A stretch of DNA of 64,000 bases, taken from Neckera pumila (Eukaryota > Streptophyta > Bryopsida > Hypnales > Neckeraceae). Below, piece by piece: positions 1 to 11,975 of the stretch (its first letter is position 1; each line of letters begins with the position of its first letter). The stretch lies in NCBI GenBank assembly GCA_963969595.1, contig OZ018408.1, forward strand, positions 310,001 through 374,000, read 5' to 3'. The notes below the pieces were generated by a model. The model was not told the origin of the DNA. It worked only from the letters and a program-made list of their open reading frames with translations, and did not search any database. A program made the translations under genes and the position numbers.

Positions 1-37
1 CTAACTCCAAAGCTGTGGCTATTGTAGTGTTCATACG

Positions 38-960
38 TTAACCTCTAAACGCCCAAACACCGTTTTTTGGCAACATAGCGATTTTGGGCAGCTCACTACG
101 AATGGAGTTTTTATTTTTTTTCCTTGAAATTTTCACAAAACATTTTCCCAAGGAGTAGCTTTAAGGCCCAACAATTTTCATAAGTTTTGACTGCATGGTT
201 AAAAAGTTATTGTATGATATGTGATTTTCAGTACTCAGCAGGCAACTCAAAAAATTTGTAAAAGATCACTTTTTAAGAAAATAAAAATCTGAAATTGGTT
301 CTCTAGATTTATATATACATGCAAAGCTTTGAATCATTCCATTTTAATTAATGAGATGAAAATTATGAGGAGTTTTAGTTTGCGAGTAGTTATGGAATCT
401 CTACTCTAAAATAAACTTTGAGGTCCTTTATTCAACTCAATTTTCAATATTTTTGAAAAAAAATAAAAACATTGGGTGTAGACAACATTACAACCATTGG
501 GATTGGCATTTTTTAATTCTATAATTAAATTATTAACAATCTAGTGTTTTGAATCATTCTCTACTTCTTTCTACTTACTATTTTTTTCCTATATGTTGTA
601 CAATTCCAAATGATCTGAAATTTTTCAGGCATATAGCCAACTTGACTTTAGAAATTAATCCAAAGAGTAACCACCATTTTGGACATTTTTTCATACAAAT
701 GTGACCTTGTGAAGTGCAGCTGCCCGGATTTTCGCAGGGACAAAAAAAGGATTTTTCTTAATTCAAACACTAATATCTTGCAATCTGCTCGGTGGAAAAT
801 TCTGAAATTTTTTCCACATCTTCTCAAACCAGTGCACTACAAGATCTTATGGTAACATGTGTCCAAAAATGTTTTTTTTCTAAAATTTGGTACTTGTATT
901 AGAAATGGCAGTTTTAGAGCGTTTTGGGTGAAAACATAGTCAAGTGCATTTAGAGGTTAA
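38..960 (+). mobile_element. TTAA-bounded element, family A, full length
   Basis: Bounded by TTAA at 38-41 and 957-960, with inverted ends TTAACCTCTAAA on both sides. The body matches the other family A copies throughout. Markers are ttttgggcag near the left end, gaggagttttagtttgcga in the middle and gcgttttgggtgaaaac near the right end. No transposase frame is present, so it is non-autonomous. Read as piggyBac-like from the TTAA target and CCC-starting ends (inference). Confidence 0.75.
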
Positions 961-1468
961 CTTCTAAAGTCATGAAGCCAATTTTCTGTCAAAAAACACT
1001 CAAAATTGCCTTTTTCAATGCAAGAAACAAAAATTTTAGACATTTGTTTTTCTTGCATAATCAACAATAGGATCTTGCACTAGACTAGTATGAAAATGTC
1101 TTGAAGAAATTTTAGCCCACAAAACAAGAAGCTACATGACTTTTACATCACTTATCCAAATGGAATGAATCAAATCTTTCCACACAGATCAAAAAATAAA
1201 AATAAAAATATTTTAAAAATTATTTCAAATTTTTTTGGGTTTTTTTGGTGCCCACCTTCGCTTCTTTTGGACTTATTATGGCATGACTTTTATTCCCAAG
1301 CATCAATTGAAATATAAATTATACTCTTCAAAAGTTAATCAGTTTTACTATCTCAAAAAAAAATTCAAAAAAAAATTCAAAAAAATTTCAAAAAATTGAG
1401 ATCATAAATACATGCTTGAAACTTTAAAAGTTCTTCTTGGGATTAGAGATTCATCCTTTAGAGCCTAA
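957..1468 (+). mobile_element. TTAA element, family B variant, diverged, sharing its TTAA with the family A copy
   Basis: Starts at the very TTAA that ends the preceding element and continues with family B left-end sequence (gtcaaaaaacactcaaaatt, then the Gln-less, AT-rich body with aatggaatgaatcaaa). The right end resembles that of the copy ending at 56743 (ctttagag near 1458) and is hard to place exactly. Confidence 0.5.
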
Positions 1469-1789
1469 ATATTTTCTTGAATTTTTGCACTTTTTTGCTT
1501 ATATTGTCATAAATACATGTTATTCACTTCAATTTCATCATATAAAAGTTTGTTTGTTTCTTTAAATGTGAAGCATTGGTTCGGATGAATGAAAAGTTCT
1601 GTGGTAAATCAAGCATTTGGAACCTCTCTAATCATTGTTTAGATTTTTGGACGTCAAAGCACTAAGGGATTAATTCTTGGAATCTAGATTATGTCCTTAG
1701 AATTGTTGATGAAGTTAATATTATGAAAAAACTCTAGCATAAAGCTTCCACTTCATATGAGCTTGCAAATGGCTCATTCTACTTCCTAT
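1469..1789. other. AT-rich spacer, nothing recognised
   Basis: No coding potential, inverted ends or repeats that I could tie to another part of the window. Confidence 0.4.
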
Positions 1790-2148
1790 CATTAGAGAAA
1801 ATTTTAGCCCACAGGAGGGCCGTTCCAAGTTGACATGCCATGCTATTTCATGCATGGCCTGTCAACTTGGAAAGTGCCCTTGGTGAGCAGTCAAAGTGTA
1901 TGACTGCTCGCCGGAGCAATCAAATTTTGCAAATTTTTTTATTTTTTATTTAATTTTTTAAGATTAAATAATTATATATATATGTTTTTTTTTTTAGTTT
2001 TTTTTTTGCGAATTTCAGTTCCTGCGCCACTATCACAGCAAAAACTGCTAGGCTGAAATATGGCAAAAAACATTTTTTTGGCCCCAAAAAATACTATTTC
2101 AAGGTCCTTTGGAGGCCTGTGGACGGAGGCCTGAAATTTTCTCTAATG
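1790..2148. mobile_element. MITE with CATTAGAGAAAATTT ends
   Basis: Terminal inverted repeats of about 20 bases: CATTAGAGAAAATTTTAGCC at the left and CATTAGAGAAAATTTCAGGC reading in from the right. A second inverted pair lies inside at about 1836-1879 (ccaagttgacatgcc / ggcctgtcaacttgg). The ends resemble those of the insertions at 7965-8221 and 56135-56410, so they form one loose family. The target duplication is not clear. Confidence 0.75.
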
Positions 2149-3397
2149 TCCCCCAAGTGCAAGCCTTGTCAAAAACCTATGGCTACTTATTTTGTCCAAA
2201 TAACTTGAAACTCACGGATAAGTTATAATAATAGAAGTTCACAATTTCCGAGGCAAAGGCAAGCGCGGGTTCTATAGTCATTGCAAAATTAGCAAAGGTT
2301 CGATCTTTTCAACGTTGGGCACTAGAATTTTTGAAGCGGGCGGTTGAAAACCAAAAGTAGTGGATTGAGAGGTTTTGTACTTTAGGGGCTCTTGCATTTG
2401 GAGGGAGGAAAAGAGACCCTCCAAAGTTGGTTAATAATTCTATAGGCGTAGGCGTAAAAATTAATTTAGAATATTCATTTTCAAAACTTCTAAAGTTATA
2501 GGCACTATCTACTGGTGGCTAAATGCGTTGGAGAATTACCATAACATAGTTTAACTAGACATTACTTTTTTCCATGCTGAGAAGGTATTATGCCTCCTTA
2601 GATGCTTGGGAGGGATTTATCAATTAATTCTAAGATTGAAATTGGATGAGAAGCCATAGAAGAAAATTTTATCATTGTAGGGGGCTTCTTTTCAAGGATG
2701 CAAAAGAAATCCTTGCTTTATTGGTAAACAAGTTATTCGCACTCCAACCAAACCCCCACTAGATTGGCATGGAGTTGCCATGAAGAGAATCATTTTTTAA
2801 GCATTGGCTGGTGGACAAGATTAGCATTTTTGGCAAATTCTACCAATGAAAAATTTGGCTTTGCTAGCCCGACTAATTATTTTGTAGTTCAAGCAAGCAA
2901 ATGAGAAGCAAACACATAGCGGTTTGTAGATGATTGCCACATTCAAGCTTGTTGGACCTCTCATAGGCCTCCATGCTTAGAGCATCACCACAAAATAGAC
3001 ATTATTCGAACATTTGTGGTGAATAATGCACATGAACATTCCTCTTATGCACATGAACATTCCTGCTTTGTGAGATGAGTTTACAACACTCTCTACTGTA
3101 AATTTGTTCAAAGAATATAAATTTCTTTTAGAAAGTAGTAGTCATGGTGTGTCGGTTTTATTTGTAGTGCTCTTTGGTTCTGTTATAAATGATCAAAGGA
3201 GAACGGAGTCAACGGACTTCTCTAGGATTATTATTTGTGGTGCTAGAATGGTGGAAGTAACTTCACCATCAATTGCATTGATTTCTTCAATGTTGGCTTG
3301 TAGATAATAGAGCCTCAAACTGTTCTTGCAGTTTCAATTAATTGTGGTGCTTCATGCAGTGTTTCGATATATTTTGTATAACGCAAAAACAAAGCTC
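2149..3397. other. Intergenic DNA, no gene supported
   Basis: The only open frames are short and unlike any family I know. A segment at 2985-3060 (gagcatcaccacaaaataga onward) is similar to 14160-14230, so it may be a decayed small transposon. Confidence 0.35.
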
Positions 3398-3690
3398 GGC
3401 ACTGATTGATTTGAAGGTCAGCATACTGGTGGGAACAGGCCTAGAGAGGGAGTTGTTAGACACATCGAGGAAGACAAGATGGGGTAGATTGGCCACGGAA
3501 TTGAGAATGGAGCCCATCAATGTGTTGTTGCTCACATCAAGTCGAGTCAGCATAGTCATATTACTGAGCAAGGCCGGCATTGTTCCATTGAGCTTGTTGG
3601 AATTCATAGCCAACGTTTCCAGAGATGAGAAGGTGCCCAGCTCCGTTGGTAGCTCTCCTTCCAAATTGTTGCAACTAAGCTCCATAACTA
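3398..3690 (-). pseudogene. Leucine-rich-repeat fragment
   Basis: The minus strand encodes about four plant-type LRR units of the LxxLxLxxNxLxGxxP kind: NNLEGELPTELGTFSSLETL, NSNKLNGTMPALLSNM, RLDVSNNTLMGSI and FLDVSNNSLSRPVP. There is no signal peptide, no transmembrane segment and no kinase domain attached, and the surrounding frame is arbitrary. It is best read as a stray piece of an LRR receptor-like protein gene. A single real exon of a gene extending elsewhere cannot be excluded, but no splice-linked partner was found. Confidence 0.6.
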
Positions 3691-3829
3691 CCAGTGAGAA
3701 ACGAAAAGAATAGTCGCTATTGTGACATGAAAGCATGCATGCTCGGCTCTTGAAATTGAGCTTCTTCGACAGTCCTACTTTCTTGGCACGTCTTGATCCT
3801 GCAACTCGGAGTGGGAGACATAGGATCAT

Positions 3830-5983
3830 AATCTAGAGAAGTTCACTTTGAGCAGGTTCAATTTGGCATCACATATAGAATCTTTGGTTCCTAAGACACT
3901 AGATAGGCTCCTAGTGAAAGGTGTCCAAGGTCTCACGTTTCTGAATGGTAGTCATTTAGAATTTCTCAAACTTAGCTGCAAATAGAAAGACATCAAATGA
4001 CATATGGACTTTTGATTTGATAGAATTAGAAAGGAGTCAATATATATTTAAAAGAATGATGGTAGACATCATGAATTCATAGACCCACATCTTGTTGCTA
4101 TTATATGTGCTTCTAAGGGATAGACTTTAGAAGATGCTGAAGGTAGGAAAATCTTAAGTTGTTAGTGCAAAATCTATATATTGAAGGATTTATTTTTTAA
4201 AATTTTAGAAAAAAAGTTTCCAATCTAGAAAGGATTGTTGGATTCAAAGATCCAAATGCTTCATGGTAACCTCACAAATACATCAATCTCAAGGAAAATC
4301 AAAATTATTAAAATTAACAACTTTCTTTTCACCTTTGCTATAGTTGTAAGTGTAGCAAGTCGTTGCTTCACTTCTTGCCTTCCCAAAATGAAGATGGTGT
4401 CACTTTTACATTAGGTATAAAAGCCAAAATTTGATGCAAGCAAATTGCCATACATGATACTATTTTTTGCTCACTTTGATAGCTTGTGCCAAATGTCCGA
4501 ATTGCCCGCTTGTTTGAGACGTCTGGTGAACCTTGTCTTGTCTGATGTGACTACTTTGAATTAGTCATATTGTCCGTCCACTCTGTCAAAACTATCCAAT
4601 ATGTCCGCTTGTCTGGGACATCTGGTCCTCTCAACTCATCTAATGTGACAACAATGTCTAGAAGATGGATGCTCATACAACCATTGTCAAAAAGTTAACT
4701 TTGGTGGTGTAACCCTTGAATATAAACAACTTCCCTTCTTTTGAACCAAATGGTAGCTCTAAATCCTCTCCTCTTGGCCATCAAAACTTCCACAAATTCT
4801 TCATTCATAATCTCATCTTGCTCCAACTCCAACTTCCCTAGCAATGTAGCTAGAGTATATTTGCTAGTAGCTAGATTTTTAGTAAAATCCCAAGCAGTGT
4901 CTCTAATCAAAAAATCCTCAACCAATGCAATTCGCAGAGATTTACAAAGATAGCAAAGAGAATGCAAAATGATTGGCCGCAATGCAATGTAGATGAAAAG
5001 AAGGTTGGAATTATAGGACACAAGGGAGGCCCATTTCTTAGTATTGTGAATGTATCTAGTTTATAGGATATAAACTACATTATATATATATATATATATA
5101 TATATATCGCGATCAAATGGACATGGCTGCTTAATTATCTGGCTCAATGCATAGACTATGTAGATGGATTTACTAGAAAGACAGACTCAGTGGACAATTG
5201 CTCTCAACAATCCTCAGGATACAACGTCCTAATAGATTATTCTTGTGGACAATCTTGATCAACGGTTCCAATGGATGATCTCGATGGATCTTTTTAGATG
5301 AACAATTAGGGTGGACAATGGAGATGGACAATCCTTCTAATTAAAACTGAAATTCACAGTTTATGCAAGGCCTTTTCAAATAGAGTCGCCTTACATTTCA
5401 AAGAAATATTTGCACATATTAAAGTTTATAAAAGGATCAGACTGTTTAAAATTAAGGGTTGTGAGTCAAACCTGAGATAGAATTTTAAAAGGATAAATGA
5501 GAAATAACACATGTCAAATATATTCAAATTCTTTTTTATTTCAAATTAATCTTTACACATACAATAAGATTGTCAAAATTTGAGAATATACACTAAATAC
5601 AACGAGTGAACTATCTATATCTTCAATGATGTCTAGTTTTGTATTCTAATACCACTCCCACTTCCTCCACCACCTCAGCATTGGTACCTTTGCCATAAGG
5701 TATAATGTGCCTTGAATCTGCATGGACTTCAATTTTGGTTCAAGGATGCCAAGGGATATAATGTCTTTTAAAAGATTTTGCAAATCATTTTTAGATTACA
5801 AATCCTTCAAAAAGGCCAAAGGGACTTCATTATATTCCAGATGTGAGTAACTATAAATGGCACTCAATTCAATTGCCTCATTAAATAGCTTGATGTCTAG
5901 TCACATGTTAAGCAATCTTCTTGATCCTCAGTCAATTCCTCTAAGGTTCCAACGGGCTGCCCGCATAAGCTAAATAGTAGGGT
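3830..5983. other. Intergenic DNA, no gene supported
   Basis: AT-rich, with a few short open frames of no recognisable family (the longest, minus strand 4695-5021, has no domain I know). Contains an AT microsatellite at 5080-5107. Confidence 0.35.
5080..5107. repeat. (TA)n microsatellite
   Basis: About 14 uninterrupted TA units. Confidence 0.9.
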
Positions 5984-6835
5984 TTAGGCAAATTTTAAAT
6001 AAAAGTGGGAACAAAGAATATCTTTCATCTGCACTAAATTCATGACATTTGGAAATATGAGTCAAAAGTTATGGCCTAATATGTTATTCTTTTTTGTAAA
6101 TGGGCAATCAAGGCAGTTTTAAGAAAATCACTTTTTTTAGAAACAAAAATTTGAAATTGGTTTTCCAAATTTATATATACGTGGAAAGCTTTGAATTATT
6201 CCATTTTGATCAATGAGATGAAAGTTATGAGGAGTTTTAGTTTGCGAGCAATTATGGATTCTCTATTCTCAAAATAGACTTTGAAGTTGTTTATTTAACT
6301 CAATTTTCTATATATTTGGAAAAAAATAAGATCGTAGGATGTAGATTGTATATTACAACATTGCAACCATTGGAATTGGCATTTTTCAATTCTATAATTA
6401 AATTCTTAACAATTTAGTATTTTGAATCATTCTCTACTTCTGTCTACTTACTATTTTTTCCTATATGTTATACAATTCCAAACAATGTGGAGTTTCTTAA
6501 GCATATAGCCAACTTATTTAGAAAAATGAAACCAAAGAAGCATCACCATTTTAGACATTTTTCACAGAAAAGCGAGATTGTGAAGTGCAGTTGCCCTATT
6601 TTTTGCAAGGCCCAAAAAATGATTTCAATAAATTTGAATGCTTTTATCTTGCAATCCACGCAGTGGAAAATTCTGAAATTTTTAACACATGTTTTCAAGT
6701 GAGCATACTACAAGATCCTATGGTTACATGTGTCAAAAAGAAGTTGTTTTTTTTCAAAAAGTTGGTACTTGTAGTAAAAATGGCAATTTTTGAGCGTTTT
6801 TGGTGAAAATTTCATCATGGAACTTTAGGGGTTAA
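5984..6835 (+). mobile_element. TTAA element, family A, left end missing
   Basis: Matches family A from about base 85 of the element to its right end (ggaactttaggggttaa, TTAA at 6832-6835). The first part is absent or unrecognisable. Confidence 0.7.
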
Positions 6836-6837
6836 CT

Positions 6838-7150
6838 TGCACATTGCATGTTCAAACACCATGAATAAAAGCCCTTGCACTCCTTCATGCATAGAGCTTT
6901 TTGTTTGTGCCAATTTCATGGCGTTTGGACCTATGGTGTGAAAGTTATTAGATTTTTTTTGACTTAAAAAAATGAATTAAATTATTGCTTATTTTGAAAA
7001 ACCATAATTTTCACATCGCATGTCCAAACGCCACAAAACAAATCCAATGCACACCTTTGTGCACAAAGCTTTCTATTCATACTAACAATGCAACCTCTCA
7101 AACTAGAGTGTGAAAGTTATTGAGTTTCAAAATTTTAATGAATTAAAAAA
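6838..7150. repeat. Tandem duplication, two units of about 173 bp
   Basis: Two diverged copies follow each other. Each opens with cacat(t/c)gcatgt(t/c)caaac(a/g)cca, has tgtgaaagttatt(a/g)ag near its end and closes with aatgaatta. A poly-A run follows the second unit. Confidence 0.75.
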
Positions 7151-7425
7151 AAAAAAAAAAAATTTACCTTTTGGTTGTGGCAACAGTAGAGGGCACACTA
7201 GATTGGTTTGAAGTTGACCAAAGCATTAGAAAAAATGATTACTTAGTCAAAAATCAATTGTGACAAATATAAAAATGTTTTTCATTTTCAAAGAATGCTT
7301 TCAAACCTACAAAAGAATCTTCAATTTTGGAAATGAACTCCTATCTATTTGAAATTAAAGAGGGATCTTAGAATTCATTATCTTGACCCTAATATCTTAA
7401 TGTGAGACCCAAGACAAATAGACTC

Positions 7426-8535
7426 TTAATCCCTAAAAGACCAACATGCGATTTTTGGCAACAAAAATTTTTTGGGCATGTACATGTGACTAGAGATTTG
7501 CATATTTTAGGCCCAAACTTTAATAGAAGTTGTGGACAAGGAATATCTTTCATGTGAACAAAGTTTTATGACATCTAGAAATATGAGTCAAAATTTATGG
7601 CCTAATATGTTATTCTTTTCCCTGGGCAGGCAATCCTCGCAAATTAGAAAAAAACACTTTTTTCATAAACAAAAATTTGAAATTGGTTTTCTAGATTTAC
7701 ATATATGTAGAAAGTTTGAATCATTTTATTTTGATCAATGAGATGAAAGTTATGAGGAGTTTTAGTTTGCGAGCAATTATAGATTCTCTATTCTAAAATA
7801 GACTTTGAAGTTGTTTATTTAACTCGATTTTCTATATATTTGGAAAAAAAATAAAATTGTAGGATGTAGAATTGTTTATTACAACATTACAACCATTGGG
7901 ATTGGCATTTTTAAATTCTATAATTTAATCCTTAACAATTTAGTATTTTGAATCATTCTCTATATAGTAGGAGAAATTTCAATCCTCTAGAAGGCCGCTA
8001 AGGAATTGATTTATGAGACCCCTTTTGTGCAATTTTAGAATGAATAAAAAAATAAAAATCTCACATGGCAATATTAATGCCATGTCAGCATCCAATTTTA
8101 AAAAAATTGAAAATTAATTGAAAAATAATAATAATAATTCTTTATTTTAACTTTTTTCCATAATTGCATCGGGCAGGTGCAGAACTCACAGCCTTCTAGA
8201 GGGCTGAAATTTTTCCTAGTGACTATCTACTTACTATTTTTTTCCCTATATGATATACAATTCCAAATGATGTGAAAATTTTCAAGCATATAGCCAACTT
8301 GCCTAGGAAAATGAATCCAAAGAAGCATAATCATTTTGGACATTTTTTCATAGAAAAGCAAGATTGTGAAGTGCAACTGCCTCTATTTTGCAGGGCCAAG
8401 AAAAGCATTTATGTGATTTCAAACACTCATATCTTTCAATCCACATGGTGAGAATTTTTGGAATTTTTTTACCTCATGTTCTCAAGTTAGTGTAATACAA
8501 GATCCTAAGGTTACATATGCTCCAAAATGTCGGAA
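7426..8535 (+). mobile_element. TTAA element, family A, right end truncated, interrupted by a MITE
   Basis: Left end TTAATCCCTAAAAGACC at 7426, then typical family A body. It is split by the insertion at 7965-8221; on the far side the body resumes at ctatctacttactat, as expected. It stops near 8535, before the right terminus. Confidence 0.7.
7965..8221. mobile_element. MITE inserted in a family A element, CACTAGG-type ends
   Basis: Compared with uninterrupted family A copies (cattctctacttctttctac), this copy has about 257 extra bases. The ends are inverted: TAGTAGGAGAAATTTCAATC at the left and CACTAGGAAAAATTTCAGCC reading in from the right, followed inward by CTCTAGAAGGC on both sides. Interior is AT-rich. 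CACTA-like ends suggest that superfamily (inference). Confidence 0.75.
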
Positions 8536-8667
8536 GTTTGATCAAGCTTGGACATCAACTGCCCTTGAAGGGTTATTTAAAGCTGGAAGTTCCACGAACT
8601 AAACAAAGAGGATATTTTATCATTTTCAAGTTGTTAACCCCTAAATGTTCTTGACTATGTTTTCACC

Positions 8668-8744
8668 AAAAATGCTCCAAAATGTGGTGGTTTTTTTAAT
8701 GCAGTGGGTTCTCGCCATTTGTTAAAAAAAATGCTTCAAAACTG
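8668..8744 (+). mobile_element. Ultra-short retroposed 3' tail with target duplication
   Basis: About 42 bases (T-run, then TAATGCAGTGGG, tcgccatttgtt and an A-run) sit between two near-identical 17-18-base flanks, aaaaatgctccaaaatg and aaaaatgcttcaaaactg. Related family A copies have only one such flank. Same tail as at 35834 and 54327. Confidence 0.7.
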
Positions 8745-9492
8745 CCATTTTCAACTCAAGTACCAAATTTTAGAAATAAACACATTTTTGGACACATGTT
8801 ACCATAGGGTTTTGTAGTATGCTAACTTGAGAACATGTGGAAAAATTTCAAAAATTTCCTCCACGTGGATTGCAAGATATTAGCAATTGAATTAACAAAA
8901 ATCCTTTTTTGTCCCTGCAAAAAATTGGGTAGCTGCACTTCACAAGGTCACATTTGTATGAAAAAATGCCCATACTAGTGTCGCTTCTTTGGATTCATTC
9001 TTCAAGGCAAGTTGCTTGAAAATTTTCAGATCATGTAGAATTGTACAATATATAGGGAAGAATAGTAAGTAGAAGGAAGTAGAGAATGATTCAAAATATT
9101 CAATTGTTAAGAATTTAGTTATGGAATTGAAAAATGTAAATTCCAATGGTTGCAATGTTGTGATAAATAATAACACCTAAGGTTTTTATTTTTTCAAAAA
9201 ATATTGAAAATTGAGTTAAATGGAGGACTTCAAAGTTTATTTTTGAGTAGAGAATCCATAACTCCCGCAAACTAAAACTCCTCATAACTTTCATCTCATT
9301 GATCAAAATGAAATGAGAAAAAGCTTTCTATGTATATATAAATCTAGAAAACCAATTTCAAGTTTTTGTTTTTGGAAAAAGTGATTTTATAAGAATTTTT
9401 TGAATTGCCCTCTAAGCAATGAAAACTACATATCATACAATAACTTTTTAACCATGTAGTCAAAGTTATGAAAATTGTTGGGCATTAAAACT

Positions 9493-9742
9493 ATACTAAA
9501 AATGATATTTAGTGTAGTATGACATTTAATGTTTTACCCCCCTACCAGCCACAACACTAAATCTGAATTGTAGATTTAGTTCATTTTTTTAACGTGTTCT
9601 AACACTAAATGTAAACCTTTTCAGATTTCAGATTTACCATAGAGCATATTTAGTGTTAGAAATTAGATTTAGTGTTACTTACTTATGATATTTAGTGTCA
9701 AGGTTTGTAATTAGTGTTGCCAACACTAAATATCATTTTTAG
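9493..9742. mobile_element. MITE with ACTAAAAATGATATTTAGTG ends
   Basis: The left end ACTAAAAATGATATTTAGTG is repeated in inverted form at the right end, and the motif TTTAGTGTTA recurs inside several times. The empty site is visible in the family A copy at 38-960, where the matching bases run straight through (reverse complement ttaaagctactccttggg). Left flank CTA and right flank TAG leave at least TA duplicated. Boundaries are good to 2-3 bases. Confidence 0.8.
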
Positions 9743-9884
9743 TGTAGTCCTTGGGCAAATATTGTGTGAAAATTTTAGAGGAAAAAAATAAAAATTTGTT
9801 TGTAATGAGCTGCCTAAAATTGCTATGTTGACAAAAAACAGTGATTGGGCATTTAAGGGTTAAAATTCACCAATACACCAAGGA

Positions 9885-10562
9885 CATGGATCCTTTGCAA
9901 CTGCCCAAAAGTTCTAATTTGAATGCCTTCCCTCTAATTCTTATTTTTGAAATCATCATGGTAAATGAGACATTACTAGGAGGATTGTTCAAAAAAGACA
10001 AAGTAGGAGTAAAGAAGTGCATCCTTGATCCTTCATTCTCCCTCCATTACTTCCAGTTACTAAATTCACTTCTTGAACAATATATCGAGGGCATGATTCT
10101 TTGGCTATTGCTAAAATTAAAAGGAAAAGTCCTAATTTGAACGCCTTCCATTCAATATTTGTCTTTGAGAGCAATGTGGTAATTGATACATGCCAAAGAT
10201 GAATCGTCCAGAAAACTCAAATAAGATTAGGGAAGTGGGTTCTGAAATCTTCCTCCATTATCTTTGATTATTAAATCCACTTCATGAACAATGCACCAAA
10301 GGATGATTCCTTGGCAATATATAGCTTGAATAGGAATTGAAAGTTCTAGTTTGAATGCCTTCCCTCCAATTTCTATTTTTGAAATCAACATGGCAAATGA
10401 TACATGACGAACTCAAGAAGATTCTTTGAGAAAGACAAAATAGAAGTGAGAAAGTGCATCCGTGAATCTCCTTCCATTACCTCTAATTACTAAGTCCACT
10501 TCCTAAACACTACATCGGAGGCATGAATCCTCTTTGTCACGTATTGTTGAGGTAATGGAGGG
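9885..10562. repeat. Tandem repeat, three units of about 218 bp
   Basis: Each unit contains g(t/c)tct/ctaatttgaa(t/c)gccttcc (at 9913, 10129 and 10348), then a stretch with cctccatta(c/t)(c/t)t and a closing (tt)cacttc(t/a)tgaacaat. The units differ by many substitutions, so the array is old. Inverted copies of the same unit occur at 13030-13260. Confidence 0.8.
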
Positions 10563-10566
10563 AGAT

Positions 10567-11499
10567 TTAACCTTGAAAGGACCGAGGCCCTTTTTCTGCC
10601 AAAAACACTCAAAACTGCCATTTCTATAGCAAAAAGAGAAAAAAAATTTGAAAAATGTTTTTTTTTCCACATCTAACCATAGGATCTTACACCTAACTAG
10701 TATGAGAGTGTGTGAAAAAAATTTCGGAATTTTTGACCGCACAGATTGCAAGATATCTGCGTTTAAAGTGAAAAAAACAAGTTTTTCAGCACATTGTGGG
10801 ACTAGATTTTTTGACTTTGAACAATTTTAACTTTAAATTTTTGCACTACGGAGTTTTGAGCTTTTAATGTTTATACTGGAGAATTGGTTGAGAATCTAGC
10901 CAATAAAAAAAAGTTAAAAAAAGTTAATTTTCATTATTAAAAAAATTATTAAATAGAAGTAGGTACGACATAGAAGGAAAATCTAAAACATTTATATATT
11001 TTAGGTGGGATTAAAATGCACTAATCCCAATGGTGAGATTTTTCTAGCAAGTAAAACAAACCATGTGAAAAAAAAAATTTGAAAAATTTGAAAAATTGCA
11101 TTCAGAAATGAATCTACAAGTTATTTTTTTCAAAAAAATGCTCTAATTGCCTGAAAAACAAGAATGTCCATAACTTTCTCATTTAAAATCCAAATGAAAT
11201 GAATCAAAGCTTTATAGATAGACGAAAATATAATCTATGAGAAAAAAAATAATTAAGAAAAAAAAAAAAAAAAAATTGCAAATTGTTTTTGCTGTCCACC
11301 GTCCCTTGTTTTGAGCTTATTTGGTCATAACTTTTGTTCCCGAACACCGATTGTGAAAAAAAATTATATTCCCATGAAGCTAATCAGACTTTCTACCTCC
11401 AAAAAAAGTTTCAAAAAATGAGAAGAAAATTTCAGCCTGTAGGTACCTGCCCGAAAATGCATTTGTCCCCCGAAGGGACAATGGTCCTTTAGGGGTTAA
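10567..11499 (+). mobile_element. TTAA element, family B, full length
   Basis: TTAA at 10567-10570 and 11496-11499. Left end TTAACCTTGAAAGGACCGAG; right end ggtcctttaggggttaa, preceded by the palindromic stretch tttgtcccccgaagggacaa. The body is shared with the copies at 38015-38941 and 49855-50785. Non-autonomous. Confidence 0.78.
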
Positions 11500-11975
11500 G
11501 AACGCACTTTTTCACTCTTTTTTTTTAATTTCTTTTTCAAGAATCCTCTTCATCATATATCATTTATTGTAGCTTCCTAGTAGCTTGGGCAAATTTCTGC
11601 CTACTAATTAACTAAAGTCTAAAAAAGAGTTAGATAGTCCAAAAGTTTATATGTTAAAATTGGGCAATTTAAAATATAATCAAAAGAAGTTAGGCATTCA
11701 TCCAAGTTGTTCTTACAATTTTTGGATGGTTGTTGCTACTTTCATCTAAGGTGGATGCATTTACCTAAACCCTTGTTTTGACCTCCAAATCCTAAACTTT
11801 CTACCTTGTGTATTAGGATTTTGTTAAGTGTTATATTAAGTATCAGGGTTACCAACATAATTTGAAATGCTTGAACATAATTACTAATACTTGTGCAAAC
11901 TTTAAACACACGTCAAATGCTATTTTATTAAATTATAGAAGATATAAGTTGAATTTCTATAAATTGGATAGCCCC
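11500..11975. other. AT-rich spacer, nothing recognised
   Basis: No coding region and no repeat partner found within the window. Confidence 0.4.

Larger units (their letters stand above)
8634..9863 (-). mobile_element. TTAA element, family A, reverse orientation, two insertions inside
   Basis: TTAA at 8634-8637 and 9860-9863. In reverse complement it reads as a complete family A copy. Extra sequence inside is explained by a tiny retroposed tail at 8685-8726 and a MITE at about 9493-9742. Confidence 0.75.

Noticed and set aside
4695..5021. Minus-strand frame of 108 codons
   Set aside because: No recognisable family; a plus-strand frame overlaps it; nothing else supports a gene.
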